DNA of 64,000 nt from Carettochelys insculpta (taxonomy: Eukaryota; Chordata; Testudines; Carettochelyidae): NCBI RefSeq assembly GCF_033958435.1, contig NC_134150.1:36885501-36949500 (forward strand), read 5' to 3'. Below the pieces are notes generated by a model. That model was not told the DNA's origin. It did no database searches and saw only the letters and a program-made list of their open reading frames with translations. The first letter of the stretch is position 1. The number at the start of each line of letters is the position of its first letter. Made by a program: the position numbers and the translations under genes. Shown here in pieces: positions 1-11,558 of the stretch.

Positions 1-939
1 AAAATTGATCTGACACCTCCTGTTCTTTAATTGTACAAAGCTATGTGAAATTTAAATCTGCATCTCCTCCGTGCAAGCTTTTGTCTATGGTGTCTGTTAG
101 GAAAATATTGAGAACAATAATCATTTTTCACTAACATGAGCCTTTAATATGGAGGAGAAAGAATGCACTGTGGTGATTACATTTTCCACAGAAGACTGCC
201 TTTCGCATTAGTATTTCCTATTTGTGTATTTCATGTCATTCCATCATCCTGTCTTTCACTCAAATCCTACATTTGTTGGAGCAGATGGAAAGTTAGTTTA
301 AATTAATTGAAAGCATGCTGCGCACAGCCTGTGGTACCAAGAACATGTATAGGAGAAAAGCCAGATTCATCAATTCCCTGTCTATGACACCTATATCTGC
401 AAGAAGAAATCTCTTTAGAAACCAGTGGGATATATTATGTTTTTAGGTAAAACTATATTGTTTTGAGTTTGTCAAGATGATCAGGAGGAAATGATGAAAT
501 TGGTTAGATATACATTGTTTGAAAAATAAATTCAACTTGGATGCACCTTATTGGAATGGTAGAGGATTATTCCTTGCCTGTTGTTTCTGTTCTGTAATCC
601 ATCTCTCTTTTTCAATGGTAGTATTATATTTCTGTGTCTAATTAATTTAACACTTACTTTTACATTGGGTTTCTACTACTTCTCCAATTCCCAACCTCTG
701 CTTTTCTTTGTCTCCATTATCTGCCATGCTCACCGCCCTGTTTGCTTTGCTCTTGATATCCCTTCAGACCGATGGCCTGAGCTAGCGTCTTATGAGATCA
801 ACGAGGATCTTTTTATTGGGTTTAGTAAGAGTGGGAGGGGCCAATGGGGAGAAATGAAAAAAGCATCCAGTTTGCCTCACTTTCTCTCCATTTTAATTTT
901 TTTCCAATGAAAAGGGAGAAAGCCAAGCCCGTCGAGGGG
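1..939. other. Unrecognised non-coding DNA
   Basis: I see no gene or named repeat here. The sequence is AT-rich, unrepeated within the window, and its open frames are short and of low-complexity composition. No splice-bounded exon could be supported. Confidence 0.6.
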
Positions 940-1240
940 GGGAGAGGTGGCAAAGAGTGCAGTTGTCATGGGGCCCAGCATTTGAAAGGGGTCTGGAACT
1001 CTGTGTGTCTCCAGGGCTGAAGTAGCAGTGGCAGCTGGATCTCCACACCCCTTTGAAATGCTGTGGCAGTGCTATGTGCTGCTCTGCACACAGCTCTGAG
1101 GGAAAGTGTGTGAGAGAGAGCATGTGTGAGGGGCTGGGGAAGCCAAGGGCTGATTGCCCTATGCCCTCCCCATTCTACCCTTAGCCCCTGAGCTGGGCCC
1201 CTCTCCCTCCTTGACCCCAGGTCCACAGTGGCAGTCAGCC
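940..1240. repeat. GC-rich block, possible degraded interspersed repeat
   Basis: A sharp rise in GC content against the AT-rich surroundings. It contains the motif AGCATTTGAAAGGGG and, about 85 bases later, its near reverse complement CCCCTTTGAAATGCT, so the block has palindromic symmetry. A similar AGCATTTCAAAGGGG motif occurs near 39039. That suggests one GC-rich repeat family, but no end sequences or target duplication are clear. Confidence 0.35.
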
Positions 1241-1247
1241 CCACTGG

Positions 1248-1400
1248 AGAAAACAATAACAACAATAGCAACAAAAACAACAGACACCCCAATTTTTTTA
1301 AAAAAATTATATTTAGTTTTCAAAAACCTAAATTAAACCAGAATTTAAAATGAAACAAAAACCCATAAAATATTTGGTTAAGTTTAAATCATAGCAGCTC
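1248..1400. repeat. A-rich low-complexity tract
   Basis: CAA/AAC-rich and poly-A/T runs without coding character. A second A-rich run lies at 1727-1790. Confidence 0.7.
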
Positions 1401-1825
1401 ACTTTTTACTATGACCAGTCTTACAAGCGCCAAGTACAAGACCCATTTTTCTTGACCAGAGGAAAACAAATCACATAATAAGAAGAGGTATTAAGAGCCT
1501 GTCAATGAGCCTTCACCTGATGTCACCAATGCATTGGGAATTGCTTTGCAGTGGTTTGAAGGATAAGACGACATTGATGCATTGTATCAGGCTGATGACC
1601 ACGCCTGGCATAATTCTGAAATGCTCAGTTTTAGAACATTTTTATTTGATAAACTCAGTCCCCACATAGTTTGTAAAACTGGAGTCAATTGGGGTTTTGT
1701 TCTCGTTCTTAAAAACCGACACGTCTCAAAAAAAAAGAAAACAAAAAAACAAAATCAAGGAATCAAAACCCTAAAATTTTCACAAAAAATAACCTGAATT
1801 TTAGACCAGGCCTACTGAAAAACCT

Positions 1826-1892
1826 ATGTGTATAACTGACACACACAGCAAAAAGATGGTCACTGCACCAAAGAGTTTACAACCCAGCGCAA
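1826..1892 (+). repeat. Short interspersed-repeat scrap
   Basis: The phrase AAAAAGATGGTCACTGC followed by CCAAAGAGTTTACAA resembles a common sauropsid repeat containing 'ctgccccaaagagcttacaa'. The resemblance is from memory. Related pieces in the window may lie at 32040-32130 and 34880-35035. The class is uncertain. Confidence 0.35.
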
Positions 1893-1959
1893 CATGGGAG
1901 AAAATGTATGGATACAACCAACAGTTAAGAGAGTTTTTAACCTATCCTGCTTCCTTCAC

Positions 1960-2230
1960 TTCCCCTTTTCACCGTGCTCAAATATTGCTGCTAAATTCAT
2001 CTTCCTCTCCCATTTTCTTGATAATATCAGCCCTTTCCTCCCTCTGGAATCCCTTCACTGGCTCCTTATCTCTTACCACATAAAATTCAAACACCCCCAC
2101 CTTCAAGGGCCTGAAAAATCTTTCTCTACTGACATTTCTGTTCTCATTTGTGTTGACACCATTTTCCCAATTTCTTTGCTCACCTTGATTCAGCAGAAAG
2201 CTTGTGCTGATTTAAGGCAGGACAAAATTT
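1960..2230 (+). mobile_element. L2-like LINE ORF2 C-terminal scrap
   Basis: In one plus-strand frame the stretch encodes LESLHWLLISYHIKFK near 2046-2093. This resembles the 'LHWLP...RI.FK' motif near the C-terminus of L2-clade reverse-transcriptase proteins. Upstream residues (N-AAKFIFLSHFLDNISPF) fit the conserved region before it. There are no catalytic RT motifs, so this is a short, old 3' fragment. The clade could also be another jockey-superfamily LINE. Confidence 0.5.
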
Positions 2231-2364
2231 ATCCTTTAGATTATAAAATGTTCTGAGCACGTGAATGTGTGTTCTTTTGTGCTTGTAACATTCTTTGGAC
2301 ATGTACAAGGCTATGCACATAATTGTGGATGATTAATACTTTATAATGCCAACAGAAGATGGTA

Positions 2365-2904
2365 CTCTCATCCCTCATTAAACAAGTACTTTACTCATGA
2401 GTACTTGCTAAAATGAGGGACACATATACTTACCTTTTTTCACTGGACGAGTGAACTGCTCTTGCTAATACGAGCTTTATCCCCCTCCCCACAGCTCCAA
2501 CCCACCACAGCCTTAATCCCACCGCCCCTGCCAGCTCTGCAGACCCCAAACCTCTGCAGCCTGAACCGCTCCTGCTGGCCCCGCACACCAAAACTGAGAT
2601 AGCCTGAACTCCTGCCTGCCTGCTGCCCATAGACCCAGCCCACTACCAGGTTTTAACCCCTCCTCCCACTCATGGCCCCAAACTGCCCACAGCCTTTAAC
2701 CCTCCTGAACCCCCAAACCCAAGGTTCACTTACCTTTCAAAAGCAGCACCACATGCTGCCACTCCTTCACTGAGTTAGGAGCAGTAGGAACCAATCAGAG
2801 ACTTTAACGTGTATTTTAATGGTAATTTAGTGTCCCTCTTAAGAGTTTTCACCTACAAGCAGAAAGTTGGGAACCAGTTGTTCTCATATAGCGAGGGATG
2901 AGTG
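2365..2904. mobile_element. Mariner-type MITE with C-rich core
   Basis: Terminal inverted repeats CTCTCATCCCTC (left) and GAGGGATGAGTG (right) are bounded on both sides by the dinucleotide TA, the target duplication of Tc1/mariner elements. The 540-bp interior is non-coding and includes a C-rich, CpG-poor core at about 2480-2720. No transposase is visible. The family name is unknown to me; superfamily assignment rests on the TA duplication and the TIRs. Confidence 0.6.
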
Positions 2905-4619
2905 TACTGAAAGAAAGTTAATGCCAGTCTCAAAGCAACCTTTATGCCTATAAATTTTGCAATGTTTTTGCCTTTGCCCATCCATTGGGGCAACGTTTGA
3001 CCCCATGTTGAGTTCCATTCCTATAAATGTGCCCACAAAAATTATTCATGAATACTTAGATAGTCATAAATTAGGTATGAAAGAGAATTAACTTCTCACC
3101 TCCTAGTGTTACTTGAACATTAAGTTGCCAAAAAACTAATTAGCTGATGTTCCAAAAGCACAGAATATCAACTGAAATACATAAAAGGGGTATTTTTTGT
3201 GCATCTACAAATGAGCAAGTTTACTGAAACATTTCTGAAAGCTGTTAGCTTAAACCTTCCAAGAAAAGGTTTCTGAAGAGTAAATGAAACCACAACACAG
3301 CTGGGACTGATTCTTCTCTGACGTTTGTGCTAAAAAGAAACCTGCCACAATATTAAACTTCTTTCTGAAGATAAAAGAAGAGACTGTTTATGATTGAAGG
3401 GGATTGGGTGGAGCAAGGACATTGAGCCATTCAGCAGACTGATGGGTACTATGTAACACAGCTATTTGATAAGACAAAAGTCATTATTTTATGATTGTTG
3501 CAAGATAAGTTGATGAACTCAGTCTGAATTGCAGACCCAATGCCACCATTTATACGTTTGTTGGCTGGATCAGCAGAGAATTAAATTTGAATAAACATGA
3601 AAACAGAACCAATCATCTCGCCATTAGGGGTGGAAATAGGTAAGCTCCAGAGCTGGCTGGAAAGTTTTCGTTGGCACATTGTACATAATAAAATGCCATT
3701 TTAATTACGCTGCTTGTTTTTCATAAAATTGCGTGGATCTTGAAAAAAAAATCCCATGGGAGAAAAAGTTCAAACAATTTTTTTTTCATGTTGGAAAATT
3801 TCAGTTGCGGAGCCAATTTAAATCAGAAAACAAATGGTTTCACCATGTCTTTTTTTTTTTAGAAATTTGTGTTGATTATAGATTATTTTTATTATTTTTT
3901 CATTATTTCATGAACATTGTTGGCAACACTTAACATGAATCATTTGTATCACTGCTTAGTACTGTTTGAAACAAATTGTCCTTTTTCTAGGACACTGTGT
4001 TTACTCTTTGTGGTATAATGAAGCATTTTGGTATTTTGACGCTTGGAGTTAGAAAGTAGGTAACTCAGTGCATGAGTTATGGTTCCGTGCTAGCACAAAG
4101 GATATTGAAACAGCTGCTCCTCTCATTATTATACTGGAGTCAAGTGTTAATGAGGGGCCAGAGCTAACTTAGGAGAGAAGAGCAAAAAAGCCAGACACTA
4201 AGCAACCAAGCCAAAGGGGGAGAGTTTAAATGGGTGATTCCTTGCTGAAGAAGAAGCAAGCACTATTCCTGGGAGCTGTTGGTGGGGCCTTGGGCCAAGC
4301 GGTTGGTGGGTGTTCAGGCTGAGTGGGGAGTAAAGGATCTTTGGGCTGAATGGGGTTGGGGGGTTGGGGCTGAGTGGGAGTCCTCAAGACAAAATCTCAA
4401 ACTTTTTCATTACAATGCAAACAAGAAAAACAGACCTCAAGAAAATAAGATGTCTCAATCAATTCTAAATAGAAGCTGTGCCTGAGCATTTTAATAATAT
4501 GGTAACAATAATAATAACTATAAAATAAATTAATGAAATATTTTGAGTGTGATATTGTGACAAACCAGTAACAGCAACACACAATATGTTGTGACACTGA
4601 CAGCACACCAGCAGCCTAA
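2905..4619. other. Unrecognised non-coding DNA
   Basis: No gene seen. The stretch is AT-rich with T-runs around 3770-3900. A G-rich purine-biased patch lies at about 4270-4385. One frame is open near 3733-3933 but is dominated by Phe/Lys and looks like composition rather than a gene. Confidence 0.6.
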
Positions 4620-5088
4620 AAGACATCTAGGCTTGACATGAATATACCAAGACATGGATGTTCTGCTACTTCCCTTGGCAGTTTATTCCGGTAGTTAACC
4701 ATTCAAATAGTTACAAATTGCACCTTATGTCAAATTTGAATTTGTCTGGCTTCAACTACCATGTATTATTGGTGGTATGTCTTTCTCTGATAGGTTACAG
4801 AATAATTTAGTATCCGATATTTTCTTCCTACGAAGATATGTGTACTTAATCAAGTTATTTTTCAGTCTTCTGTTTTATAAACTAAACTGAGTTCCTTAAA
4901 TCTCTAATGTAAGACATTATTTTCCAATCCTTGAATAATTTTTATGGCTATTTGCTGCACCCTCTCCAATTTTTCTACAGCCTTTGAAAAATGGGCTCAG
5001 CAAGACTGAACGCAGTGTTCTAGTATCAGTCTCACTGATGTCACATCTGGATGCAAAATCACCTCCCTTGATCCTACTAATTTTTAAT
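4620..5088 (-). mobile_element. Old CR1-type LINE 3' fragment
   Basis: Read on the minus strand, this matches the layout of the CR1 ORF2 C-terminus. The plus-strand phrase 'atttgctgcaccctctccaatttttctacagcc' region (4952-4984) parallels the corresponding CR1 segments at 38056-38090 and 47397-47430 in this window. Many indels and substitutions mark it as much older than the CR1 at 46955-50845. The 3' terminal repeats are lost. Confidence 0.65.
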
Positions 5089-5490
5089 GGAAAAAGTATG
5101 AAGTTATAGCAAATAGTGACTATATTGTGGCTGAATGCAGCTCAGCACTCAGGTTCAGTAAACCTAGGACAAAATGTGACCATATCTAAACAGTCTTATG
5201 TGATAGGGAGGATGTGCTGAAGGCACACATGAAGAAGTGCAGGATTGGTGTTGACACGTGACAAAACCTTGCCCAAGACCATCCCCAGTGGAGAACGGTA
5301 ATCCATAAGGGGGTGGCTCAATCTGAGAGTTCCCACTACAGTGCAGACGAGAAGAGGGGGCGGGGGGAGAAAAAGAAAAGAGCACCAAAAACTGCCCTGA
5401 GGCCCTCCAACAGCTACCAACAACTGATCCTTTTGTGATAAGAGCTGTGGCACCAGAATTGGCCTAGTCAGCAATCAAAGGACTCACAAA
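5089..5490. other. Unrecognised non-coding DNA
   Basis: No gene or recognised repeat. Minus-strand open frames here are short and mutually overlapping, with no protein-like features. Confidence 0.55.
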
Positions 5491-5770
5491 GGCTGCGTCC
5501 ACACTACAAAAATAACTTCAAAATTGCTTGCTTCGAAGTACAGTTTCAAAGGAACAGACTTCAAAGTTGAGGATCTACAGATACCCTACCTAGAAGTTAA
5601 ACTTCGAAGTAGCGCACTACTCCATTCCCAGGAACGGAGTAAGGACTTCAAAGTTGGGCTCCCTTACTTCAAAGTTAACTCTGAAGGAAGGGAAAATGTG
5701 TGTAGACTCACTGCAGGCTTCTTTGAAGTAGTGCCTAACTTCGAAGTTAGTTTCTAGTGTAGACGCACCC
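5491..5770. mobile_element. Palindromic MITE, 3-bp TSD
   Basis: Left end GGCTGCGTCCACACTA and right end TAGTGTAGACGCACCC are imperfect inverted repeats, flanked on both sides by AAA. The interior is built from repeats of ACTTCGAAGT / AACTTCAAAGT-type palindromes. The TIR style and 3-bp duplication fit a non-autonomous PIF/Harbinger-like element (inference). No coding capacity. Confidence 0.65.
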
Positions 5771-6572
5771 AAATAGGAGGGTGACACGAAGATGTCCTAC
5801 TTGTTATGAAGTAACTCCCAACAGAAAAATATGATAGGAAGGGGAATATGTGTGAGAGAACATACTTGGTATTAGTGGCTCACCTATTTGCTGTCAAATT
5901 TATTTTTTTCCTTTGGCATTACTAGGAGAACAGTTACTGACCTTTTTAGCTGTCTTTCAGTATCATACATGCAGCCAATACTCAGAAACTCTCCAATAGT
6001 CCATGGAGTACAATTCTGGTACCTCTATTCTGTACAACAGCTGTTGTTTATTAGCTTTGTAGAGATCTTACCTTTCAGCAAAGAAGATATTTCCTGCAAT
6101 TCAGCGGCACAAGTGGAGTTAACTCAATGCAGAAAAAATACTTATAAAACCTACTGTCATCCCCAGATGGAGCAAAGCTTTCAAGTCCTGTCAAATTCTA
6201 CAGATATCAGGTAGCAAGTCAGCATTATTTAAGTGTCTGAGTGGACCCAAAAGACTGCATGATATGCAGTCTGTTTCCACTGTTTCCCCAAATCATTCCA
6301 TTAAGGTTCTATATGGTACTGATAGTGATTGATCTCAAAACTAAAACCAATGAGATGTTTTGCCAATATGGTTTTAATCCTCATGGGGAAAAGTTGGCAG
6401 AACCTGGTCCTAAGGGAAGTTCCTTTAGTTTGTGCATTAGATGGCATTTGGCTACAAATCGTTCCTTTCAAATTAAAGTACAAATGTCTGTTGTCCCTGT
6501 TTACTTAAAATTTACTTAAAATGCTGGAGGTTGTTTAGTGTACACCCTCATTGAAATAGACTTAAACATTAA
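5771..6572. other. Unrecognised non-coding DNA
   Basis: Nothing recognised. A 108-codon open frame at 5888-6214 has no domain, signal or coding bias that I can support. Confidence 0.55.
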
Positions 6573-6942
6573 GGCTGGCTCTACATGGTGCAGCTTTCCT
6601 GGCAGGTCCATGCTAATCAGCAACCTCAAAATTGCAAATGGCTGCTCGTTAGCATGGTCCTGTGGCTCATTAGCATAGCCGCGCGAGAGCTTGGTCTCAG
6701 CCAAGGGGTGTGCCGGCAATAAAGAGGCTGTGTAGACGTGGTCTGGCAACAGAGGAGGTTTCTGCTGGCAGGGGCATGTCCACATGGCCTCTTTACTGCC
6801 AGCACCCACCTTTGCTGAGACCAAGCTCTTGTGTGGCTATGCTAATGAGCTGCAGGAACTTGCTAATGAGCAGCCATTTGCAATTTCGAGGCTGCTTATT
6901 AGCATGGACCTGACAGGAAGGTCGCGCCATGTAGACCCAGCC
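6573..6942. mobile_element. Palindromic MITE with TAA target duplication
   Basis: Left end GGCTGGCTCTACATGG and right end CCATGTAGACCCAGCC are near-perfect inverted repeats, flanked by TAA on both sides. The two arms are complementary over long stretches (gctcattagcata on the left, tatgctaatgagc on the right), so the single strand can fold into an extended hairpin. A 3-bp TWA duplication is the PIF/Harbinger hallmark. No transposase gene. Confidence 0.75.
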
Positions 6943-7319
6943 TAAGTGTTTTATCTGGAGGTTATGTTCATGAATTAAACTCATTCTTATGAAATATACC
7001 ATATACATTGCAGCTGAGGTACAATTTAAACTTTAAATATTATTTTACCAAAAGGGAAAAATAACCAGACCCTAAGTGGCAAGAAGTTGCTATGTAACTG
7101 CTGCTAATAAATTGAAGGTGGAACTTTGTGGAATGAGAAGACAACAAAGCATCTTTACTTGCCTGTTTGGCATGAGACACCTTAGTCTAGTCTCTGCCAT
7201 GAAAATACAGCCACTTGACATCAATGAGTATTTTGAAGGAGCTTTCAAAAATGGGTGACACAAGCAAGCCTATATTTTTATCTATGCATCACAGCACTCC
7301 AATGAACCATGTCCTAGAA
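6943..7319. other. Unrecognised non-coding DNA
   Basis: No gene, no recognised repeat; AT-rich. Confidence 0.55.
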
Positions 7320-7609
7320 CAGCAATTCTCAACTAGGGTTACATGTACCTTTGGGTGTAAGCAGAGTTCTTCCAGGACGTACATCATCTTCTCTAGCTAG
7401 TGGCCTAGTTTTGCAACAGGCGACATAAAAAGCACTAGCAAAACCATCACAAGCAACAAATTCATACTGGCAAAATGAGAACATAAGCAATTCATCAGTA
7501 ATTACATGCTATGACACTTCTGCATTTTTATGTCTAATTTTGTAAGCAAGTCATTTAAGTAAGGTGAAAATTGGGGTGTGAGAAAGTTTGTAAAGGCAAA
7601 GAACTACTG
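7320..7609. mobile_element. hAT-type non-autonomous transposon remnant
   Basis: The left end CAGCAATTCTCAACTA and right end AAAGAACTACTG form degraded inverted repeats of the hAT style (CAGYGGTTCTCAA type). The interior resembles a widespread turtle repeat recalled from memory ('ttttacaacaggc.acataaaaagcactag'). The flanking 8-mers share only 4 of 8 bases, so the target duplication has eroded. Non-coding. Confidence 0.6.
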
Positions 7610-7993
7610 TCTGAATAGATTAGGTCTAAAGTTTAATTATACCGAGAATATTTATTTGGGAGTATGGAGATCCTCACAACATCTTCAGTGAAACATTCAA
7701 CAGATGCTGTGTTGGGGGATGAAGAATAGCTCCTTGGCACACTCTCAAGGAGCCCCTAGCATGTGTGACTGCTCCCATAAGAAAAGGACCCCTCTCTTAG
7801 CACTTCTGCAAAGAAGTTGTGGTGCATGCTTCATGCATCAAGGACAGAAGGAAGATGCATCAATAATACCAGAAGCAAGCACCAGATACTGTTCTTTTGT
7901 TAAACTGACCCCATGCCAATGTCATTATGCCAGTGGCTCTGAAAAACCATGCTAACCTATCAATCAGAATACTACAGGTTATATAACTATAGT
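7610..7993. other. Unrecognised non-coding DNA
   Basis: No gene or repeat recognised. The 83-codon frame at 7704-7955 has no recognisable feature. Confidence 0.5.
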
Positions 7994-8131
7994 GATGAGT
8001 ATCAGAAGGGCAGCCATGTTAGTCTGTAGCCAGAAAAACAATGAGGAGTCCTGTTGCATCTCATGAAGTGGGTTTTTGCCTGTGAAAGCTTATACCCAAA
8101 TAAATCTGGTAGTCTTTAAGGTGCCACAGGA
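7994..8131. mobile_element. Penelope-like 3' tail, inverted pair
   Basis: The first part (7994-8055) reads in the same orientation as the intact-looking tail at 37218-37350 (AGTATCAGAAGGGCAGCC versus AGTATCAGAGGGGTTGCC). The second part (about 8056-8131) is the reverse complement of the rest of that same tail (catgaagtggg, then aagcttata, then ggtgccacagga). The copy is therefore two tail pieces joined in opposite orientation. A similar tail closes the Penelope-like fragment at 57283-57365, which is why I assign it to that element; the assignment is inferred. Confidence 0.5.
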
Positions 8132-8422
8132 TGGTACATTTACACTTACCAGGCGAATGACCCCAGTGCAGATCAATCCTCCAGGATTCGATTTCGCATG
8201 CCTAGTGGGGACATGTGAAATTGAACTATTGGGGATCAACAGCCAACCCCTGTACTCCTCATTCTCCTGAGGAGTAAGGAAGGTTGACAGGAGAGTTTCT
8301 TTTGTTGATCTCCCTCATTGAGAACAGCCAGGTAAGTCGATTGTAGATATGTCTCAGCTATGCAATTTCATAGCTTGAATTGCATATCTAGGATTGACTA
8401 TAAGGTCTAGTGTTCACCTGCC
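8129..8422. mobile_element. MITE of the 'TTACTCTTC' family
   Basis: Diverged member of a family with other copies at 11315-11558, 32673-32960 and 62917-63187. Shared interior features are a near-central TACTCCTCATTCTC / GGAGTAAGGAAGG segment, a GGGATCAACAGCC-like stretch, and an 'attctagctatg' type stretch near one end. The right end, read inward, is GGGCAGGTGAACACTAGACC. The left end abuts the Penelope-like tail, and the target duplication is unclear. Confidence 0.5.
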
Positions 8423-9321
8423 CTTTGAAAAATTAGACTATTAGACTATTCTTATAAATTCACTGGGTGCAGGATATCTCAGGGTAGAGTATGGCCAGTC
8501 TCAAGCATTCAGCTATCATGAGCCACCTCTGCCTCCCGCCCCCATGGAAAATCATTAGATTTGTTTAAAATCATGAGATTTTAAGAGATCACAAATTTGA
8601 GGCTCTTTTATTTGCCAGTGGGTTTCTGAGCTGATGTGGTGGGGGATGCAGGTCATGTTTTCAAGCTCTTCTTTCCAGCAAGATTGCTAGAAACGTACCT
8701 TTTTAATTATATGAAAGCTGATCATTTCTCAAGATCACTGGAGTTCAGGAGCTGGGGCTTGAATAAAAACTCCAAATATCACAAACCATATTATAAAATC
8801 ACAGGAGTATGCAGCACCAGTACCATTCATGGAGAATTTGCTACAAAAGGGAAGGTATTAATTTTAGAGTAGAAACAAAGCCAATTCAAACAGAAATAGA
8901 TTGAAACATAAAATGCAGCTTGGTTCTGAAGATGCCTTTTTATAAGCAGCATTGGCAGAGTTGATGTTTTTCTCCCTCACAGGTTTTTTTTTAATGTTCA
9001 GTTTCTAAGTAAAAACTGTCATTCCTACAATCTCATCTTGGCATCTGAAAGTCAAGCTGTGTGTTTTCTAGCTTGTGCTGTCTTACGTCCAGCACTCAGC
9101 AAGCCCCATTCTGCCTTGGTTGGCAAATTTTGACAAAGGCGATGAAACACAGGAAGGGCTGGAGGTGGGGTATTCCATAAGAAGTCCTTCATTTCCAACC
9201 AATTCTACCCTTTCTTGACAACTAGGACATGGCCCTTCTGGGCTTTGGACCTAGAGCAGAAGTAGGTTTGGGACCTGGAAGATGGGGCAGGGGATACTGG
9301 AAGGGAGAAGCAACATTATAC
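8423..9321. other. Non-coding, with a degraded repeat at about 8505-8830
   Basis: No gene. The piece around 8550-8830, with repeated 'aaaatcatgagatttt' style AT palindromes, looks like an old interspersed repeat, but I cannot name it. Confidence 0.4.
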
Positions 9322-10161
9322 TGCAGATTGAACTTCTCTAATCTCGAGCCAAATATGAGAATTTGCCAGACCGTGGGAGGTCAATATTGCCTAGCACAGT
9401 GGAGTACAATAGTCAAGCAAGGATTGCCATGCTTGTGGTTGTCATCCTTTTACATTCACTACAGCCTCCCACCCCACTCTAAATAACTGCCCACCTCCCC
9501 GCTCCGAGAGCCAGGATCTCCCAGCCTGCCCCCCAGCCTGCCTCCCCCCAACATTAAATAAATGCCATCTCCCTTCTTCCCCAGAGCCAGGCACCCCCAC
9601 CCTGCCCCCATATATTTCACCCAACTCACCAGAGTCATCACCACTGGATCTGGTGTCACAGGCACCATGCCGTGGCCACACCGGGCCCTGAGGCAGCACC
9701 AGGCCACAGGTGCCAGGGCAGCAGTAGCTGCACCAGGGCTGAAAGAGTCATGTGGTTTTCAGCTGGCACCACAGGTGCTGCACTGGAGAAACTACAGTAG
9801 GGGCCACCTCCACATGCTTGTTCCACCATGTGGTAGGGTGCTTTTGCAGAGTGGTGCCCCATAGGTGCAGCTCTTCTAAGCCATTGAGCCACAGTTCATT
9901 ACACTCTCCTGCCCCATTTGCCACCTGTGGACACCAACACATTCACTGCTCATTGGGGTCTTGGAGGACATTTAGGGGTAAATTACCGGTAAATTTCAGC
10001 ATAGAACACTGAGAGCCAAGACTGGTGGATAGAAACAAACTGTATGGGACCATGGGAAACTTGGCTGCACCCATAATAAGTTGTCTTCTGTTTTACTAAA
10101 ATCCTGACAGATTACAGATGCTGCCAGATGAGAGAGTTCCAGATTAGAGAGGTTCAACTTT
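9322..10161 (-). mobile_element. Mariner-type MITE interrupted by an insertion
   Basis: The outer arms match the family seen intact at 34072-34381 in the same orientation: 9322-9396 covers GCAGATTGAACTTCTCTA through 'gaggtcaatattgcctagca', and 9945-10161 covers 'ggacatttaggggtaaattacc' through 'gagaggttcaactt'. The intact copy runs straight across the point where this one gains about 550 bases. TIRs are of the CAGGTTGAACCTCTCT type. Intact copies carry TA on both sides, which is the Tc1/mariner signature. Confidence 0.65.
9397..9944. repeat. C-rich insertion inside the mariner-type MITE
   Basis: About 550 bases of C-rich, CpG-poor sequence (many CCCCACCC and CCTGCC runs) sit between two arms that are contiguous in sister copies. 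I find no clear inverted ends or target duplication, and the junction is approximate because a dozen or so family bases are missing at the break. Open frames here reflect the scarcity of A/T and are not supported as genes. Confidence 0.5.
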
Positions 10162-11314
10162 AGTAGCTTTCTAATTGCTGTAATGAAACTGCTAGCACGC
10201 AATAGGCCAGGGCTGTATGTCATGCACCTTCTGCTGCTGAATGTTTGAACAGAGTCTGTATATGTAAACTACATTTCAAATTCAGCAGCATCAATCTTTC
10301 CATTGAAACCAATGATATTCCAAACATTGCACTGGGTCACTTGGACTTGGGGAAGTAGATGTAGTAGCATATGTGCCTGCCTGTCTAATCAGAAGAATTT
10401 GCATTTGGAACAGCCAATCTATAGAACAAATTGCCAATGACCTACAGTTCAAAAGTAACTGGAAGAAATTACTCAACAAATAACTTTGAATTGGAGAAAG
10501 CTGAAATCTGTTCCTGAGCAATTAGTGAACAGAGGAGAAAAAAGAGTTGAGATTTTCTAATATACGTTATTCATTACATGTTAGTCCGACGGCTCTATAC
10601 CTGGCCCAGTAGTGGTACTGCTGCAGGCTAACGAAACCTTCTCTGAGTCTTCTCAAATCAGATGTGATAGAACACTGCCTCTGATATTGACAATACAGTA
10701 CATGCAAATGAAAATGGTGCAGAGCTAGTTGAGTTTTACTATATAAAAATCCAACATAAGGAAACAAGGCAAAAGCACTTATCTTCCAGGAACAGAGTAA
10801 TCTTTGAGGGAATTAGCTCAGGCCATTTCTGTCAGAGAACACTGCTGCTGAGTTACACCAGTGGCAATAAGTCATTTTTTAATAGCTAGAGACCTACACT
10901 GTAATTCTGCACTAAAGTCTATGCTAAAATTTATTAAGGAAGTTTCAGTGAATTGGAGCTATATTTCTCGATGAGATCTAATCTCCATTAACTCATAGGA
11001 GGTGCCACTCCGGGGATGGTATTAATATTAAAAAGCCCTAAGCACTGGATACAATTGTTCTGTATGTTCACTAGAATGTTTTCTGGTGCTGATTCAGGGC
11101 TTGATTTTGTGAGCTGCCGAGCACCCTCTACTCCAATGGGAAGTGAGGAAACGTAAGAACCCCAGGGGAAGTATTTAGAACCTTGCCAAGTCCATCTCTG
11201 GGCTGCTGTTCATGAGGAGGCAGTGCTTGGTTATAGGGGGGTATAAATAGGCTCTCTTTGTTTAGGCTGCTGGGCACAGACAAACCCTTTACTTCTTTCT
11301 AGCTCCCAAACTGA
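10162..11314. other. Non-coding DNA
   Basis: No gene recognised. A segment at about 11095-11180 ('gattttgtgagctgccgagcacc...ctccaatggg') resembles the dispersed 'ttgacttcaatggg' palindromic repeats noted at 21441-21520 and 24689-24762. Confidence 0.5.
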
Positions 11315-11558
11315 TGCCAGGTCTTCACTAGGAAAATAAGTCAATTTCAGAGACACCTTTCTACCTCTGGCATAGCTAGAATTGACTTATCGGAAATCAA
11401 TTTGCCAGGCCATCCTCACTGACCAATAGTGAAGAGTACAGGGGTTAACTGCTGACCCCAATAGGTCAGTTTTTTTTGTCCCTTCCAGATGCACAAAATC
11501 AAATTCCAGAAGATCGACCCACTCAGGGATCAATTGTCTGGGTAGTGTAGACTTGACC
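11315..11558. mobile_element. MITE, TGA target duplication
   Basis: Left end TGCCAGGTCTTCACTA and right end TAGTGTAGACTTGACC are imperfect inverted repeats, with TGA immediately outside each. The interior shares 'ttgacttatcggaaatcaa' and 'gaagagtacaggggt' features with the copies at 32673 and 62917. Non-autonomous; 3-bp duplication fits PIF/Harbinger-like integration. Confidence 0.65.

Noticed and set aside
581..910. Hydrophobic 109-codon plus frame as a secreted or membrane protein
   Set aside because: The hydrophobic start reflects T-rich DNA; no further protein features and no other exon nearby.
5164..5474. Two overlapping minus-strand frames
   Set aside because: They are frame shadows of one another and abut a MITE; no motif.
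9442..9942. Cluster of overlapping frames on both strands as a gene
   Set aside because: Arises from the C-rich insertion with few stops; all frames are low-complexity.
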